Of a DNA stretch of 64,000 nt, positions 8,228 to 16,495 are shown piece after piece. The stretch spans positions 1 through 64,000 of the forward strand of contig NZ_WITC01000045.1 of NCBI RefSeq assembly GCF_009601505.1, in the 5' to 3' direction. The translations under genes were made by a program, and so were the position numbers. The notes beneath the pieces are model-generated. The model worked only from the letters and a program-made list of their open reading frames with translations, searched no databases and was not told the DNA's origin. How positions within the stretch are numbered: the first letter of the stretch is position 1; each line of letters opens with the position of its first letter. The DNA comes from Sinorhizobium terangae (GTDB lineage Bacteria; Pseudomonadota; Alphaproteobacteria; Rhizobiales; Rhizobiaceae).

Positions 8228-9484
8228 CTATTGAAGCCACGCGAAGGGGCCGGCACCAGCCTCGTCGATCATGTGCCCACTGCGGAAGCGCCCCAGCCCA
8301 TAGCCGCGGACGAGCGCCGGCGTCTCGCCAGTCGCCAGCATCTCGGCGAAGCACCAGCCGGATGCGGGCGTCGCCTTGAACCCGCCGTAGCACCAGCCGC
8401 CATTCAGATAGAGGCCATCGACGGGCGTCAGCGAGATGATCGGGCTGGCGTCCGGCGTCATGTCCATGATGCCGCCCCAATGGCGCAGCAGGCGCAGGCG
8501 CGAGATGTTCGGCATCAGCGCGATCGCAGCTTCGCAGACCTCGCGCAGCACGCCGGTATTGCCGCGCTGGGAGTAGGAATTGTAGCCGTCGAGATTGCCG
8601 CCGAAGACGAGGCCGCCCTTGTCGGACTGGCTGAGGTAGAAGTGGTCCGCCCCGTAGGCGACGACATGGTCGACCAGCGGCTTGACCGGCTCCGTTACGA
8701 AGGCCTGAAGCAGATGGCTCTCGATCGGGAGCTCCAGCCCCGCCTTCTGGGCAAGGACCGAGGTATGGCCGGCCACCGCAAGGCCGACCCGGCCGGCACC
8801 GATGCGGCCGCGAGTGGTTTCAACGCCGACGATCCGGTCGCCCTGCCGGACAAAGTCCGTAACTTCGCAGCCTTCGATGATGTCGACACCGTGGCCGCTT
8901 GCCGCGCGCGCATAGCCCCATGCAACCGCATCGTGGCGGGCCGTGCCGGCGCGCCCCTGGAAGATCGCCCCATGGATCGGAAACCGCGCCGTGTCGGAGA
9001 AGTCGAGATAGGGCACGAGCTTGCGCACGGCGTCCCGGTCGAGAATCTCCGCATCGATGCCGTTCGAGCGCATGACATTGGCGCGGTGGCTGAACGTATC
9101 GAGCTGATCCGCCGAATGTGCCGTCACGAGCTGGCCGCGCTGGGAAAACATGACGTTGAAGTTCAGCGCCGCTGACATTCCCTCCCAGAGCTTCATGGAG
9201 AACTCGTAGAACTGGGTGTTGCCGTCGAGCAGATAGTTCGACCGGATGACCGTCGTATTCCGGCCCACATTGCCGCCGCCGATATAGCCCTTCTCCAGCA
9301 CCGCGACGTTGCGGATGCCGTGGTTCTCGGCGAGGTAGAAGGCGGTCGCGAGGCCGTGCCCGCCCCCACCTATGATGACGACGTCATAGGAGGCCTTCGG
9401 AGTGGCGGCCCGCCAGGCGCGTTGCCATCCCCGGTTGCCTGTGGCTGCGTGGCGCAGCAGCGAGAAGACCGAATAGCGGCTCAT
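8228..9484 (-). CDS. soxB: Sarcosine oxidase, beta subunit
   Basis: This 418-residue FAD protein of the DAO family has VVIIGGGGHGLATAFYLA at about residues 35-52 as the dinucleotide-binding fold. It also has the SoxB segments NVGRNTTVIRSNYLL and WGGIMDMTPDASPII near the C terminus. The beta subunit carries covalent FMN and FAD and is where sarcosine is oxidised. It starts 10 bp after the stop of an M24 hydrolase, so it belongs to the transcript that begins near 11.9 kb. Length and motifs are complete. Confidence 0.95.
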   Translation of the reverse strand: MSRYSVFSLLRHAATGNRGWQRAWRAATPKASYDVVIIGGGGHGLATAFYLAENHGIRNVAVLEKGYIGGGNVGRNTTVIRSNYLLDGNTQFYEFSMKLWEGMSAALNFNVMFSQRGQLVTAHSADQLDTFSHRANVMRSNGIDAEILDRDAVRKLVPYLDFSDTARFPIHGAIFQGRAGTARHDAVAWGYARAASGHGVDIIEGCEVTDFVRQGDRIVGVETTRGRIGAGRVGLAVAGHTSVLAQKAGLELPIESHLLQAFVTEPVKPLVDHVVAYGADHFYLSQSDKGGLVFGGNLDGYNSYSQRGNTGVLREVCEAAIALMPNISRLRLLRHWGGIMDMTPDASPIISLTPVDGLYLNGGWCYGGFKATPASGWCFAEMLATGETPALVRGYGLGRFRSGHMIDEAGAGPFAWLQ

Positions 9485-9493
9485 GACAAAGTC

Positions 9494-10642
9494 CTATCGA
9501 ACGATCGGGCCGAGCGGCGTGCGCGTCAGCACCTCGGGTCCGGTCTCCGTCAGCAAGACGGTGTTGGAGACGAAATCGTCCCCCTTTCCGGTCCCCATGA
9601 GCCAGGAAAGAATGTGGAAGCTCATGCCCGTGCTGATCTCGAGATCGGAATCGTGCCTGAGACCGGTCACCGTGTTTCCGCCCGTCCACGACGGCGGCTG
9701 GCCGACGCCCACGCAGTAGCCGCAGTGATGGCGGCGGTAATGGGAAAGGCCCGCATCATCGACGACGCCCTGCCAGGCGGTATAGACATCCCGGGCGCGC
9801 GCGCCGGGTCTGAGCGCCCCGACAACGGCGTTAAAGGCCGCCGCCGTCACTTCCGCCATGCGCGCATCGGCGTCGCTGATGCCTCCAAGCCGGATCAGGC
9901 GCCCGAGCGGCGCGTGATAGCGCGAGATGCATCCGGAAAGCTCGATGAAGACCGGCTCTCCTTGGCGGTAGTTTCCCGATCCCCAAGTCGTGTGCTCCTC
10001 GCCAAGGCGGGAGGCCGGACGGATGAAGGGGCCAAAGCCCGGCACGTGACCTCCCGCGCGGGTCATCGCCGCGATGCACTCCGCAGCAACGTCGCGCTCC
10101 CGTGCACCGTCGGCAATCGCCTCAATGGCGGCACCGGCCGCCGCGTCCGTGACCGCGGCCGCCCGCCGCATGAGGACTTGCTCCTCGGCGCTCTTCACCA
10201 GTCGCAATTGATCCACCAGGTTGGAGACATCGCTCCACTCGGCGGACACGAGCGATTCCAGCCGCCGCGCAAGCCCGTGGCTCAGCCCGGACGTCCATTG
10301 CTCGAGCCCGAGCCGCTTTCCGGCAAAGCCCTGATCGTTGAGGATGCGCGACGTAAGGTCGGCCGCGGTTTCGCTATCGCTGTGGCCGCGGAACTCGGCC
10401 GCACGGACATGGTTCTCGATCGTCACCCGCTCCATCGCGCGGGTGACGAGCGTGGGCTTGCCCCGGAGCGGAACGACGAGAAGATGGGGGGCAAAGTAGC
10501 CCCAGTGGTCGAGACCGGTCAGATAAAAGATGTTTTCCGGCGATGCGAAAACCGCCGCGTCAAGTCCGCGATCGACGAGCCCGGCTCTTACAGCATCAAG
10601 ACGGCGCGCGATCTCGCCATCGGTAAAGGGATTACCGTCCAT
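9494..10642 (-). CDS. M24-family (creatinase/ectoine hydrolase-like) protein
   Basis: This 382-residue pita-bread-fold protein is the most divergent of three M24 members in this locus. The N-terminal creatinase-like domain holds FYLTGLDHWGYFAP (39-52). His217 in EEHTTW aligns by eye with His232 of EutD and with the creatinase catalytic histidine. The classic metal ligand set of aminopeptidase P is incomplete (FIELSG in place of the two-Asp motif). It ends 10 bp before soxB, so a substrate linked to sarcosine, betaine or ectoine metabolism is likely. Annotation pipelines may call it Xaa-Pro peptidase; context argues for a small-molecule amidohydrolase instead. The true substrate is unknown. 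Confidence 0.75.
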   Translation of the reverse strand: MDGNPFTDGEIARRLDAVRAGLVDRGLDAAVFASPENIFYLTGLDHWGYFAPHLLVVPLRGKPTLVTRAMERVTIENHVRAAEFRGHSDSETAADLTSRILNDQGFAGKRLGLEQWTSGLSHGLARRLESLVSAEWSDVSNLVDQLRLVKSAEEQVLMRRAAAVTDAAAGAAIEAIADGARERDVAAECIAAMTRAGGHVPGFGPFIRPASRLGEEHTTWGSGNYRQGEPVFIELSGCISRYHAPLGRLIRLGGISDADARMAEVTAAAFNAVVGALRPGARARDVYTAWQGVVDDAGLSHYRRHHCGYCVGVGQPPSWTGGNTVTGLRHDSDLEISTGMSFHILSWLMGTGKGDDFVSNTVLLTETGPEVLTRTPLGPIVR

Positions 10643-10702
10643 GGTTTCTCTCTTGTCTTCCGCCCTCGGTCGGCGGCGCTTCGAATGGATATCAATGGGC
10701 GT

Positions 10703-11884
10703 CTATTCGACGACGATCAGCTCCCGGGGCGACGTGCAAAGCTTCTCCCCGCCCTTGTCCGTGACGACGAAGGACTCGGATATCGCCAGGCCGAAATCGC
10801 CAAGCCAGACACCCGCCATCATGTGAAAGCACATGCCTGGCTGCAGCTCGGTCCGGTCGCCCGGACGGAGACTGACCGTGCGCTCGCCCCAGTCCGGCGG
10901 ATAGGCCAGGCCGATCGGATAACCGACGCGGCTTTCCTTTTTCAGCCCCCGGCTGCGCAGAACGGCCTGCCATGCGGCCTCGACCTCCTCGGCGGTGTTG
11001 CCGGAACGCGCCTTTTCGAGCCCGGCGTCCACACCGTCGACAATTGCCTTGGCGATATCGATGTAGGCCTGCGGCGGCCGCCCAAAATGCACCGTGCGGG
11101 TAAGCGCCGCATGGTAACGCCGCCTGACCCCGGCGATTTCAAGGATCGCGAGGCCGGACTGCGGCAGGGGATCCTCGGTCCAGGTCAGATGCGGCGTGGC
11201 GGTGCCTTCACCGACGGGCATCAGCGGGCAGATGGCGGCATAGTCGCCGCCGAGACCACCGACGCCCATGATCTGGGCGTGATAGAGCTCGGCGATGACT
11301 TCGTTCTGCGGCACCCCGGGGCTCATCTTCGCGACGGCCCGCTCCATGGCATGTGAGCAAATGGCGCCGGCCTCACGCATTAAGGTCAGTTCGGGCTCGG
11401 ATTTGATCAGGCGAGCCCAATTGACGAGATCGCCATTGTTGGAAAAGCGGGCGTCCGGAAGCCCCTTGACGAGATGGGCGTGGCACCGCGCCGTGTAGTA
11501 GTGCGCGTCCATCTCCACACCGATGTGCGCCTTCCCCCAGCCACGGGCCCGCACCAGTTCGGCAAGCTCGTCAAAGGGGTGGTCTTCCGGGTTCTGCACC
11601 AGATACTCCGAAAACGGCACGACGTTGCTCTGAGGCAAGCCGGTCGTCAGAAGGGCGCTCTTCTCGTCCTGCGCGCGGCCGAACCAGATGGGCAGTTCCC
11701 CGTCCGCGTGCACGAGGACGCACTGCGGAACATAGAAGGACCAGCCGTCGTAGCCGGTGAGCCAACCCATGTTCGCGGGATCCTGACAGATGATGAGGTC
11801 GAAGCCCGCCCGCTCCATGCGCTTCTTCACGTCACGGATCCGGCGTGAATACTCCGCCGCGGTAAAAACAGCCGACCTGCTCAC
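10703..11884 (-). CDS. EutD/DoeA-like M24 hydrolase, paralogue of eutD
   Basis: At 393 residues it is the same length as EutD and shares WLTGYDGWSFYV, PHLTW (His232), YPIGLAYPPDWGERT and LRPGDRTELQPGM. It is a paralogue that arose by duplication or was acquired separately. The start is a GTG at 11884, because GGAGGAG lies five bases upstream; the open frame extends further up but without such a site. It is the first gene of the leftward operon and faces ehuB across a 191-bp divergent promoter. It may hydrolyse ectoine, 5-hydroxyectoine or a related cyclic amidine. Which of the two copies is the main ectoine hydrolase cannot be told from sequence. Confidence 0.8.
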   Translation of the reverse strand: MSRSAVFTAAEYSRRIRDVKKRMERAGFDLIICQDPANMGWLTGYDGWSFYVPQCVLVHADGELPIWFGRAQDEKSALLTTGLPQSNVVPFSEYLVQNPEDHPFDELAELVRARGWGKAHIGVEMDAHYYTARCHAHLVKGLPDARFSNNGDLVNWARLIKSEPELTLMREAGAICSHAMERAVAKMSPGVPQNEVIAELYHAQIMGVGGLGGDYAAICPLMPVGEGTATPHLTWTEDPLPQSGLAILEIAGVRRRYHAALTRTVHFGRPPQAYIDIAKAIVDGVDAGLEKARSGNTAEEVEAAWQAVLRSRGLKKESRVGYPIGLAYPPDWGERTVSLRPGDRTELQPGMCFHMMAGVWLGDFGLAISESFVVTDKGGEKLCTSPRELIVVE

Positions 11885-11895
11885 GACATCTCCTC

Positions 11896-12012
11896 CATCG
11901 TGTACGACGACATAGATGTGTACATCATTTTGCGCGACACGCAACTGGCTTTCCAGTTTTTCGTATTTCTTGCGGACCTTCTTGCCAAAACGAGAGACAG
12001 ATGTATACTTCT
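11896..12012. promoter_or_regulatory. Divergent promoter with three GntR-type operator-like sites
   Basis: Three related near-palindromes lie between the M24 gene and ehuB: TCGTGTACGA at 11898-11907, AGATGTGTACATCA at 11914-11927 and AGATGTATACTTCT at 11999-12012. The last has symmetric arms AGA and TCT around GTATAC and differs from the second at three of 14 positions. The core resembles the TNGTNNNACNA pattern bound by FadR/FCD-type GntR repressors, and such a regulator is encoded at 15164-15895. Binding is inferred, not shown. The first site overlaps the ribosome binding site of the M24 gene, as expected for a repressor. Confidence 0.55.
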
Positions 12013-12075
12013 ATTCTCTCGCGAGGCATCCATGCCGTGTGAGGCGAACACCATGTTCAAATAAAAGGGGAACCC

Positions 12076-12939
12076 ATGTTCAAAACTCTCATTTCCCGCA
12101 GGAATGCACTGAGGGCAGCAGCCCTCACGATTGCCGCCGTGTCCTTCTCCGGCTACGCCCATGCCGAGTCGACCCTCGAGAAGGCAAAGGCTGCCGGCTA
12201 TATCCGCATCGGATTTGCCAATGAGGCGCCTTTCGGATTTGCGACGCCGGACGGAAAGCTCACGGGAGAAGCGCCGGAAGTTGCGAAGGCCGTACTCAAG
12301 AAAATGGGCATCGCGGAAGTGGACGGCGTCCTCACTGAATTCGGCTCGCTCATTCCGGGCTTGAAGGCAGGTCGCTTCGACATCATCGCGGCGGGCATGT
12401 TCATCAATCCCAAACGTTGCGCCGAGATCGCCTTCTCCGAGCCCTCCTATGGCATCGGGCAGGCCATGCTGGTCGCGAAGGGCAACCCCAAGGGGGTCAA
12501 GGACTATTCCACCTTTGCGTCCAACAAGGACCTGAAGCTTGCCGTGATGGCGGGTGCTGTCGAGAACGGCTACGCCAAGGATGCCGGCGTCGCGCCCGAC
12601 CAGGTCATCTCGCTGCCCGATCAGTCCAGCCTCGTCGCCGCCGTCCAGGCCGGCCGCGCGGATGCGGCAGCGCTGACCGCGCTCTCCATCGCCGAGATGG
12701 CCAAGAAGGCGGAAGGCGTGGAATCGACCGAACCCTTCGGTGAAGTTGCCGGAAAGTCGGTCAAGGGCCATGGCGGCTTCGGCTTCCGCAAGGAAGACAA
12801 GGACCTCGTCGAGGCCTTCAACAAGGAGCTCGCCGCCTTCCTGGGCACCCCCGAACACATCGCCCTCGTCGAACCGCTGGGCTTTGGCAAGGCCTATCTG
12901 CCAAACAAGACGACCGCGCAGCTTTGCGCAGGCGAGTAA
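12076..12939 (+). CDS. ehuB: Ectoine/hydroxyectoine-binding periplasmic protein (EhuB-like)
   Basis: This 287-residue type-3 solute-binding protein starts with a signal sequence (MFKTLISRRNALRAAAL, cleavage likely after AHA near residue 34). A twin-arginine pair is visible, but Tat export is uncertain. IRIGFANEAPFGF and GSLIPGLKAGRFDIIAAGMFINPKRC match the EhuB group, where acidic, aromatic and arginine residues at these places hold ectoine. AAGGGGAACCC precedes the ATG. It heads ehuBCDA, a polar-amino-acid-type ABC importer, next to ectoine catabolic genes. EhuB is a good assignment; generic amino-acid binding is the alternative. Confidence 0.85.
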   Translation: MFKTLISRRNALRAAALTIAAVSFSGYAHAESTLEKAKAAGYIRIGFANEAPFGFATPDGKLTGEAPEVAKAVLKKMGIAEVDGVLTEFGSLIPGLKAGRFDIIAAGMFINPKRCAEIAFSEPSYGIGQAMLVAKGNPKGVKDYSTFASNKDLKLAVMAGAVENGYAKDAGVAPDQVISLPDQSSLVAAVQAGRADAAALTALSIAEMAKKAEGVESTEPFGEVAGKSVKGHGGFGFRKEDKDLVEAFNKELAAFLGTPEHIALVEPLGFGKAYLPNKTTAQLCAGE

Positions 12940-13002
12940 CGCCTTCTGGCCGGCGGCGCGAAAGCGCCGCACTTCCAATCCCTGCGTTCATGAGGGACCC
13001 AG

Positions 13003-13731
13003 ATGTGGATTCGCATGCTCGCCGCGATGCTCGCGGCAACGTTGCTGCTGATTGCCCTGCTTTCGGCGAACCCTGATTACCGGCTCTTCATGCCGGGCTT
13101 GCTCGACGGCGCCGTCCTGACGGTAGAGATCACGCTTCTGGGTGCTGTACTCGCCGTATTCATGGCGCTGATAGCGGCACTCGCAAAGCTCTACGGCCCT
13201 CTGCCGATAAGGTGGCTTTCGACGACCTACATTGAAATCTTCCGCGGCACGTCCGCGTTGGTGCAGCTCTTTTGGCTCTATTTCGTCCTGCCGCAATTCG
13301 GCATCTTCCTCGACGCCTTCGTGGTGGCGGTTCTGGCGCTCGGCCTGAACATTGGAGCCTATGGAGCGGAAGTGGTCCGGGGTGCCATCGTTTCCGTGGC
13401 GCGCGGACAATGGGAGGCTTCGATCGCGCTCAACATGTCGCAGGCACAGATGCTGCGCCGGATCATTCTGCCGCAGGCGTTTGCGGCGATGATCCCGCCC
13501 TGGGGCAACCTTTTCATCGAACTGGTGAAGTCCACGTCGCTCGTTTCCCTGATTACGCTCGCGGACCTCACCTTCAAGGCCCAGCAAATGAACCAGACCA
13601 CACTGAAGACCGTCCCGGTGTTTACCCTCGTGCTGCTGATCTATCTGGCCATTTCTCTAACCGTCACCATTGGCATGCGCCTGCTTGAGCAGCGCGCGTC
13701 GAGGGGACTGACACGCGGAAGGGTCGCCTGA
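13003..13731 (+). CDS. ehuC: Ectoine ABC transporter permease EhuC-like
   Basis: This 242-residue inner-membrane protein of the HisMQ/GltJK permease family has about five hydrophobic segments, the first at residues 4-22. The EAA loop is visible as ARGQWEASIALNMSQAQMLR followed by RIILPQAF (about 127-154), which contacts the ATPase. It begins 63 bp after ehuB and its stop overlaps the ehuD start (TGATG), so the two permeases are coupled and probably form a heterodimer. Substrate is assigned from the operon. Confidence 0.87.
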   Translation: MWIRMLAAMLAATLLLIALLSANPDYRLFMPGLLDGAVLTVEITLLGAVLAVFMALIAALAKLYGPLPIRWLSTTYIEIFRGTSALVQLFWLYFVLPQFGIFLDAFVVAVLALGLNIGAYGAEVVRGAIVSVARGQWEASIALNMSQAQMLRRIILPQAFAAMIPPWGNLFIELVKSTSLVSLITLADLTFKAQQMNQTTLKTVPVFTLVLLIYLAISLTVTIGMRLLEQRASRGLTRGRVA

Positions 13732-14378
13732 TGTGGGATTGGACATTCACATTCGAGATTCTGCCGGTCCTTGCTCGAGCGGCGATCATGACGGTCGAAG
13801 CGACCGCTCTCGGTTTCCTCATAGCGGCGACACTCGGCCTTGTGCTCGCCTCCATCAGGCTGGCTTTTCCGGCCGCCGGTGTGGTCGTCACGGTGCTCGT
13901 GGAACTGATCCGGTCGACGCCCCTGCTCATCCAGATATTCTTCCTCTACTTCGTCTTGCCGAAGGCAGGATTCGTGCTGGATGCGTTTACGGCCGGCGTG
14001 GCAGCGATCGGCATTCACTATGCCGCCTATTGCTCCGAGGTTTACCGGGCCGGGTTCGAGAACGTTCCGAGAGGGCAATGGGAGGCATCGATCGCTCTCA
14101 ATCTGTCTCCCTGGAACACTTTCAAGGATATAATCCTGCCTCAGGCGCTGCCTCCCGTCGTTCCTGCGCTCGGAAACTATCTGATCGCGCTTTTCAAGGA
14201 GACACCCTTGCTTTCGGCCATTGCCGTCCTCGAGCTCATGCAGACCGCAAAGAACATCGGATCCGAGACCTTCCGCTATACCGAGCCCGTCACACTCGTC
14301 GGGGTGTTCTTCCTGGTTATGAGTCTTGTTTCAGCGGGCATGGTCCGGATGCTCGAATCGTGGTTGCAGCGGAGATAA
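13731..14378 (+). CDS. ehuD: Ectoine ABC transporter permease EhuD-like
   Basis: This 215-residue permease of the same family as the preceding gene has several membrane segments and the coupling loop PRGQWEASIALNLSPWNTFK with DIILPQALPPVVP after it. ETPLLSAIAVLELM near residue 160 is a usual feature of amino-acid permeases. It overlaps ehuC by one base and is followed three bases later by the ATPase gene. Together EhuC and EhuD form the membrane channel of the predicted ectoine importer. Confidence 0.87.
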   Translation: MWDWTFTFEILPVLARAAIMTVEATALGFLIAATLGLVLASIRLAFPAAGVVVTVLVELIRSTPLLIQIFFLYFVLPKAGFVLDAFTAGVAAIGIHYAAYCSEVYRAGFENVPRGQWEASIALNLSPWNTFKDIILPQALPPVVPALGNYLIALFKETPLLSAIAVLELMQTAKNIGSETFRYTEPVTLVGVFFLVMSLVSAGMVRMLESWLQRR

Positions 14379-14381
14379 AAG

Positions 14382-15161
14382 ATGAACGACATGCCAATGG
14401 TACGCTTCGAGAACGTTTCAAAACGCTACGGCCCGCTCACCGTTCTCGACAATCTCAATCTTGACATCGGCCGCGGCGAGAAGGTGTCGATCATCGGTCC
14501 CTCGGGCTCCGGCAAGACGACCGTCTTGCGCATGCTTATGACGCTGGAGGCCATCAATGACGGCGTCCTCTGGGTCGATGGGGAGCCGATGACGCACATG
14601 ATGCAGAACGGCAAGCTCGTGCCTGCGACCACCAAGCACATACGCCGGATCCGCGCGAAAATCGGCATGGTATTCCAGTCCTTCAACCTCTTCCCGCACA
14701 TGACGGCGATGGGAAACTGCATCGAAGCTCCGATAACCGTGCTCGGAATGAAGCGCTCGGAGGCCGAGGAACGCGCGGCGGAACTTCTCAACATGGTCGG
14801 CCTGTCCGCCAAGAAGGACCACTACCCGTCGCAGCTGTCGGGCGGTCAGCAGCAGCGCGTGGCGATCGCGCGGGCGCTTGCAATGCGCCCGAAGATCATG
14901 TTGTTCGACGAAGTCACGTCGGCGCTCGACCCGGAACTTGTCGGCGAAGTCCTGCAGGTTATAAGGAAGATCGGGCGCGAACACGACCTGACCATGCTCA
15001 TGGTCACCCACCAGATGGGTTTCGCCAAGGAGTTTTCGGACAGGGTGTGCTTCTTCTATCAAGGCAAGATTTGCGAACAAGGCGCGCCTGCGGAAATCTT
15101 TGGAAACCCCAAGAACGAAAGGACAAGGCAGTTTCTGAACGCTGTCTTGGAAGCAGGATAA
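14382..15161 (+). CDS. ehuA: Ectoine ABC transporter ATP-binding protein EhuA-like
   Basis: This is a 259-residue ABC ATPase of the polar amino acid type. Walker A is GPSGSGKT (about 38-45), the Q-loop MVFQSFNLFPHM, the signature LSGGQQQR, Walker B IMLFDEVTSALDPE and the switch histidine MVTHQMGF. The insertion after Walker A (MTHMMQNGKLVPAT) is seen in EhuA relatives. Gene order here is ehuBCDA, with the ATPase last. The stop is followed two bases later by the TTG start of the regulator, so transporter and regulators share a transcript. Confidence 0.88.
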   Translation: MNDMPMVRFENVSKRYGPLTVLDNLNLDIGRGEKVSIIGPSGSGKTTVLRMLMTLEAINDGVLWVDGEPMTHMMQNGKLVPATTKHIRRIRAKIGMVFQSFNLFPHMTAMGNCIEAPITVLGMKRSEAEERAAELLNMVGLSAKKDHYPSQLSGGQQQRVAIARALAMRPKIMLFDEVTSALDPELVGEVLQVIRKIGREHDLTMLMVTHQMGFAKEFSDRVCFFYQGKICEQGAPAEIFGNPKNERTRQFLNAVLEAG

Positions 15162-15163
15162 TC

Positions 15164-15895
15164 TTGCATCCGGAATTGCCCGACAATGTCGAAACCAGCA
15201 GCTCCCTCCAGCCGGCATCGGCCAGAGAGAGGTTCGACCGGATATACCATACCCTCAGGGACCGTATCTGCATGCTCGAATACGCGCCGAGCAGCCGTCT
15301 GTCCGAGGAAGAGCTGGCGAAGGAATTTTCCACCAGCCGCACGCCCGTGAGACGTGTGCTGGCAAGGCTGGAGTCCGAGGGGCTGGTGGAATCGGTGCAT
15401 GGTGTCGGGACGATCGTGACCGACCCCGATATCGGGGAATTGGTGCAGATCTATCATTTGCGCATGGAACTTGCGCTTCTGGTCGGCAAGCTTTCGCCGA
15501 TCCCGCGCAGCGCCGAGGATCTCGAAAGGATCAGGGCGCTGATAGCCCGCTGCGACGAGGAGATGAGAAATCCCACACAAAAGGCCTTCCTGCACCTGAA
15601 CATGGCATTCTTTACCGAAATCAGGGCGTTTACGGGAAACCTCCCGCTGCGGGAGATCAGCGAGCGACTGTACTATCAGGTCGTTCGCGTCGTCTTGAAA
15701 ATGATGCCGAAGCTCGGATTGGCGGAAGAGTACTCGGCCTTTCGCAACGAGATGCAGGCTGTCCTGTCCGCCGCCGAAATCGGCGACTGGGAGGCGATCG
15801 GGTACATTCGGCGGGCCCATATCTCGATGAGCTTCCACCGCATGATGGCCTATGCCGAGAAGTCGGAACTGTCCGAAGAGCGTTCCAAGGCATGA
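15164..15895 (+). CDS. GntR-family regulator, FCD type
   Basis: This 243-residue regulator has an N-terminal winged helix (about 20-85, with LSEEELAKEFSTSRTPVRRVLARLESEGLV) and an all-helical FCD ligand-binding domain. I chose the TTG at 15164 because AGGA lies about ten bases upstream and it falls right after the ehuA stop; no in-frame ATG is better placed. Its end overlaps the asnC-type gene (ATGA). Many ectoine clusters use the MocR-type regulator EnuR at this place; this one lacks an aminotransferase domain and is not EnuR. It probably represses the ehu and eut operons through the sites at 11896-12012. Confidence 0.85.
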   Translation: MHPELPDNVETSSSLQPASARERFDRIYHTLRDRICMLEYAPSSRLSEEELAKEFSTSRTPVRRVLARLESEGLVESVHGVGTIVTDPDIGELVQIYHLRMELALLVGKLSPIPRSAEDLERIRALIARCDEEMRNPTQKAFLHLNMAFFTEIRAFTGNLPLREISERLYYQVVRVVLKMMPKLGLAEEYSAFRNEMQAVLSAAEIGDWEAIGYIRRAHISMSFHRMMAYAEKSELSEERSKA

Positions 15896-16377
15896 TCAAG
15901 CTTGATGCCATTGATCTGCGCATCCTGGAGGCGATCCAGAAGGACGGAAGAATTACCAAGCTGGCGCTCGCCGAAAAGGCGGGGCTGTCGCCAACACCGT
16001 GCTGGCTGAGGCTGAGGAAACTGGAAAAGGCCGGGATAGTAACGGGCTATCACGCGCGGCTCGCCATGCGCCGGGTGACCCCGGTCACGAGCGTTCTCAC
16101 CGAAATCACGCTCGGCAACCATCGCCAGACCGATTTCGAACGCTTCGAACGGGTGGTCGCGTCGATCCCCGAAATCGTCGCCTGCTGGTCCGTCGGCGGC
16201 GGCGTCGACTATATTCTGAAAATCATGACACCCGACGTCGACGCCTACCAGCGGCTCATCGATGGCTTGCTGGATCGCGAGTTGGGCATCGACCGCTATT
16301 TCACTTACATCGTCACCAAGACGGTCAAGGAAGAAACCCAGCTCCCGCTCACCAGCCTGATCCCTGATACGCCGTAG
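15892..16377 (+). CDS. Lrp/AsnC-family regulator (DoeX/AsnC of ectoine loci)
   Basis: This 161-residue protein has an N-terminal helix-turn-helix (IKLDAIDLRILEAIQKDGRI, then KLALAEKAGLSPTPCWLRLRKLEKAG) and a C-terminal RAM/ACT-like domain from about residue 70. AsnC/DoeX proteins accompany ectoine degradation genes in many proteobacteria and respond to pathway intermediates. It overlaps the GntR gene by four bases. The next gene, an aldehyde dehydrogenase, begins 118 bp on, and that gap may hold its target. Confidence 0.88.
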   Translation: MIKLDAIDLRILEAIQKDGRITKLALAEKAGLSPTPCWLRLRKLEKAGIVTGYHARLAMRRVTPVTSVLTEITLGNHRQTDFERFERVVASIPEIVACWSVGGGVDYILKIMTPDVDAYQRLIDGLLDRELGIDRYFTYIVTKTVKEETQLPLTSLIPDTP

Positions 16378-16380
16378 ACA

Positions 16381-16426
16381 ATCCGGCTCCCCAATCCCGG
16401 TTATTTAGTCCAACTCTCTGCCGGAT
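16381..16426. promoter_or_regulatory. Inverted repeat before the aldehyde dehydrogenase gene
   Basis: ATCCGGC at 16381-16387 and its exact complement GCCGGAT at 16420-16426 flank an AT-richer 32-bp centre in the short gap between the AsnC-type regulator and the dehydrogenase. It could be a regulator site for that AsnC protein or chance. No sigma-70 boxes stand out clearly. Confidence 0.25.
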
Positions 16427-16495
16427 GTGCCCGGAATAGACAACTTCTCTCCCTGTTGCAGTCCAGACTACAGCCAACACGAGAGGAGATCGGAC

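Noticed and set aside
9320..11356. 678-codon plus-strand frame opposite the two M24 genes
   Set aside because: It is a shadow of the minus-strand M24 frames: low-complexity charged composition, no start site, and it conflicts with two clear families.
15047..15163. N-terminal extension of the GntR regulator into ehuA
   Set aside because: The residues before the TTG at 15164 are the ehuA reading in another frame and do not resemble GntR N termini.
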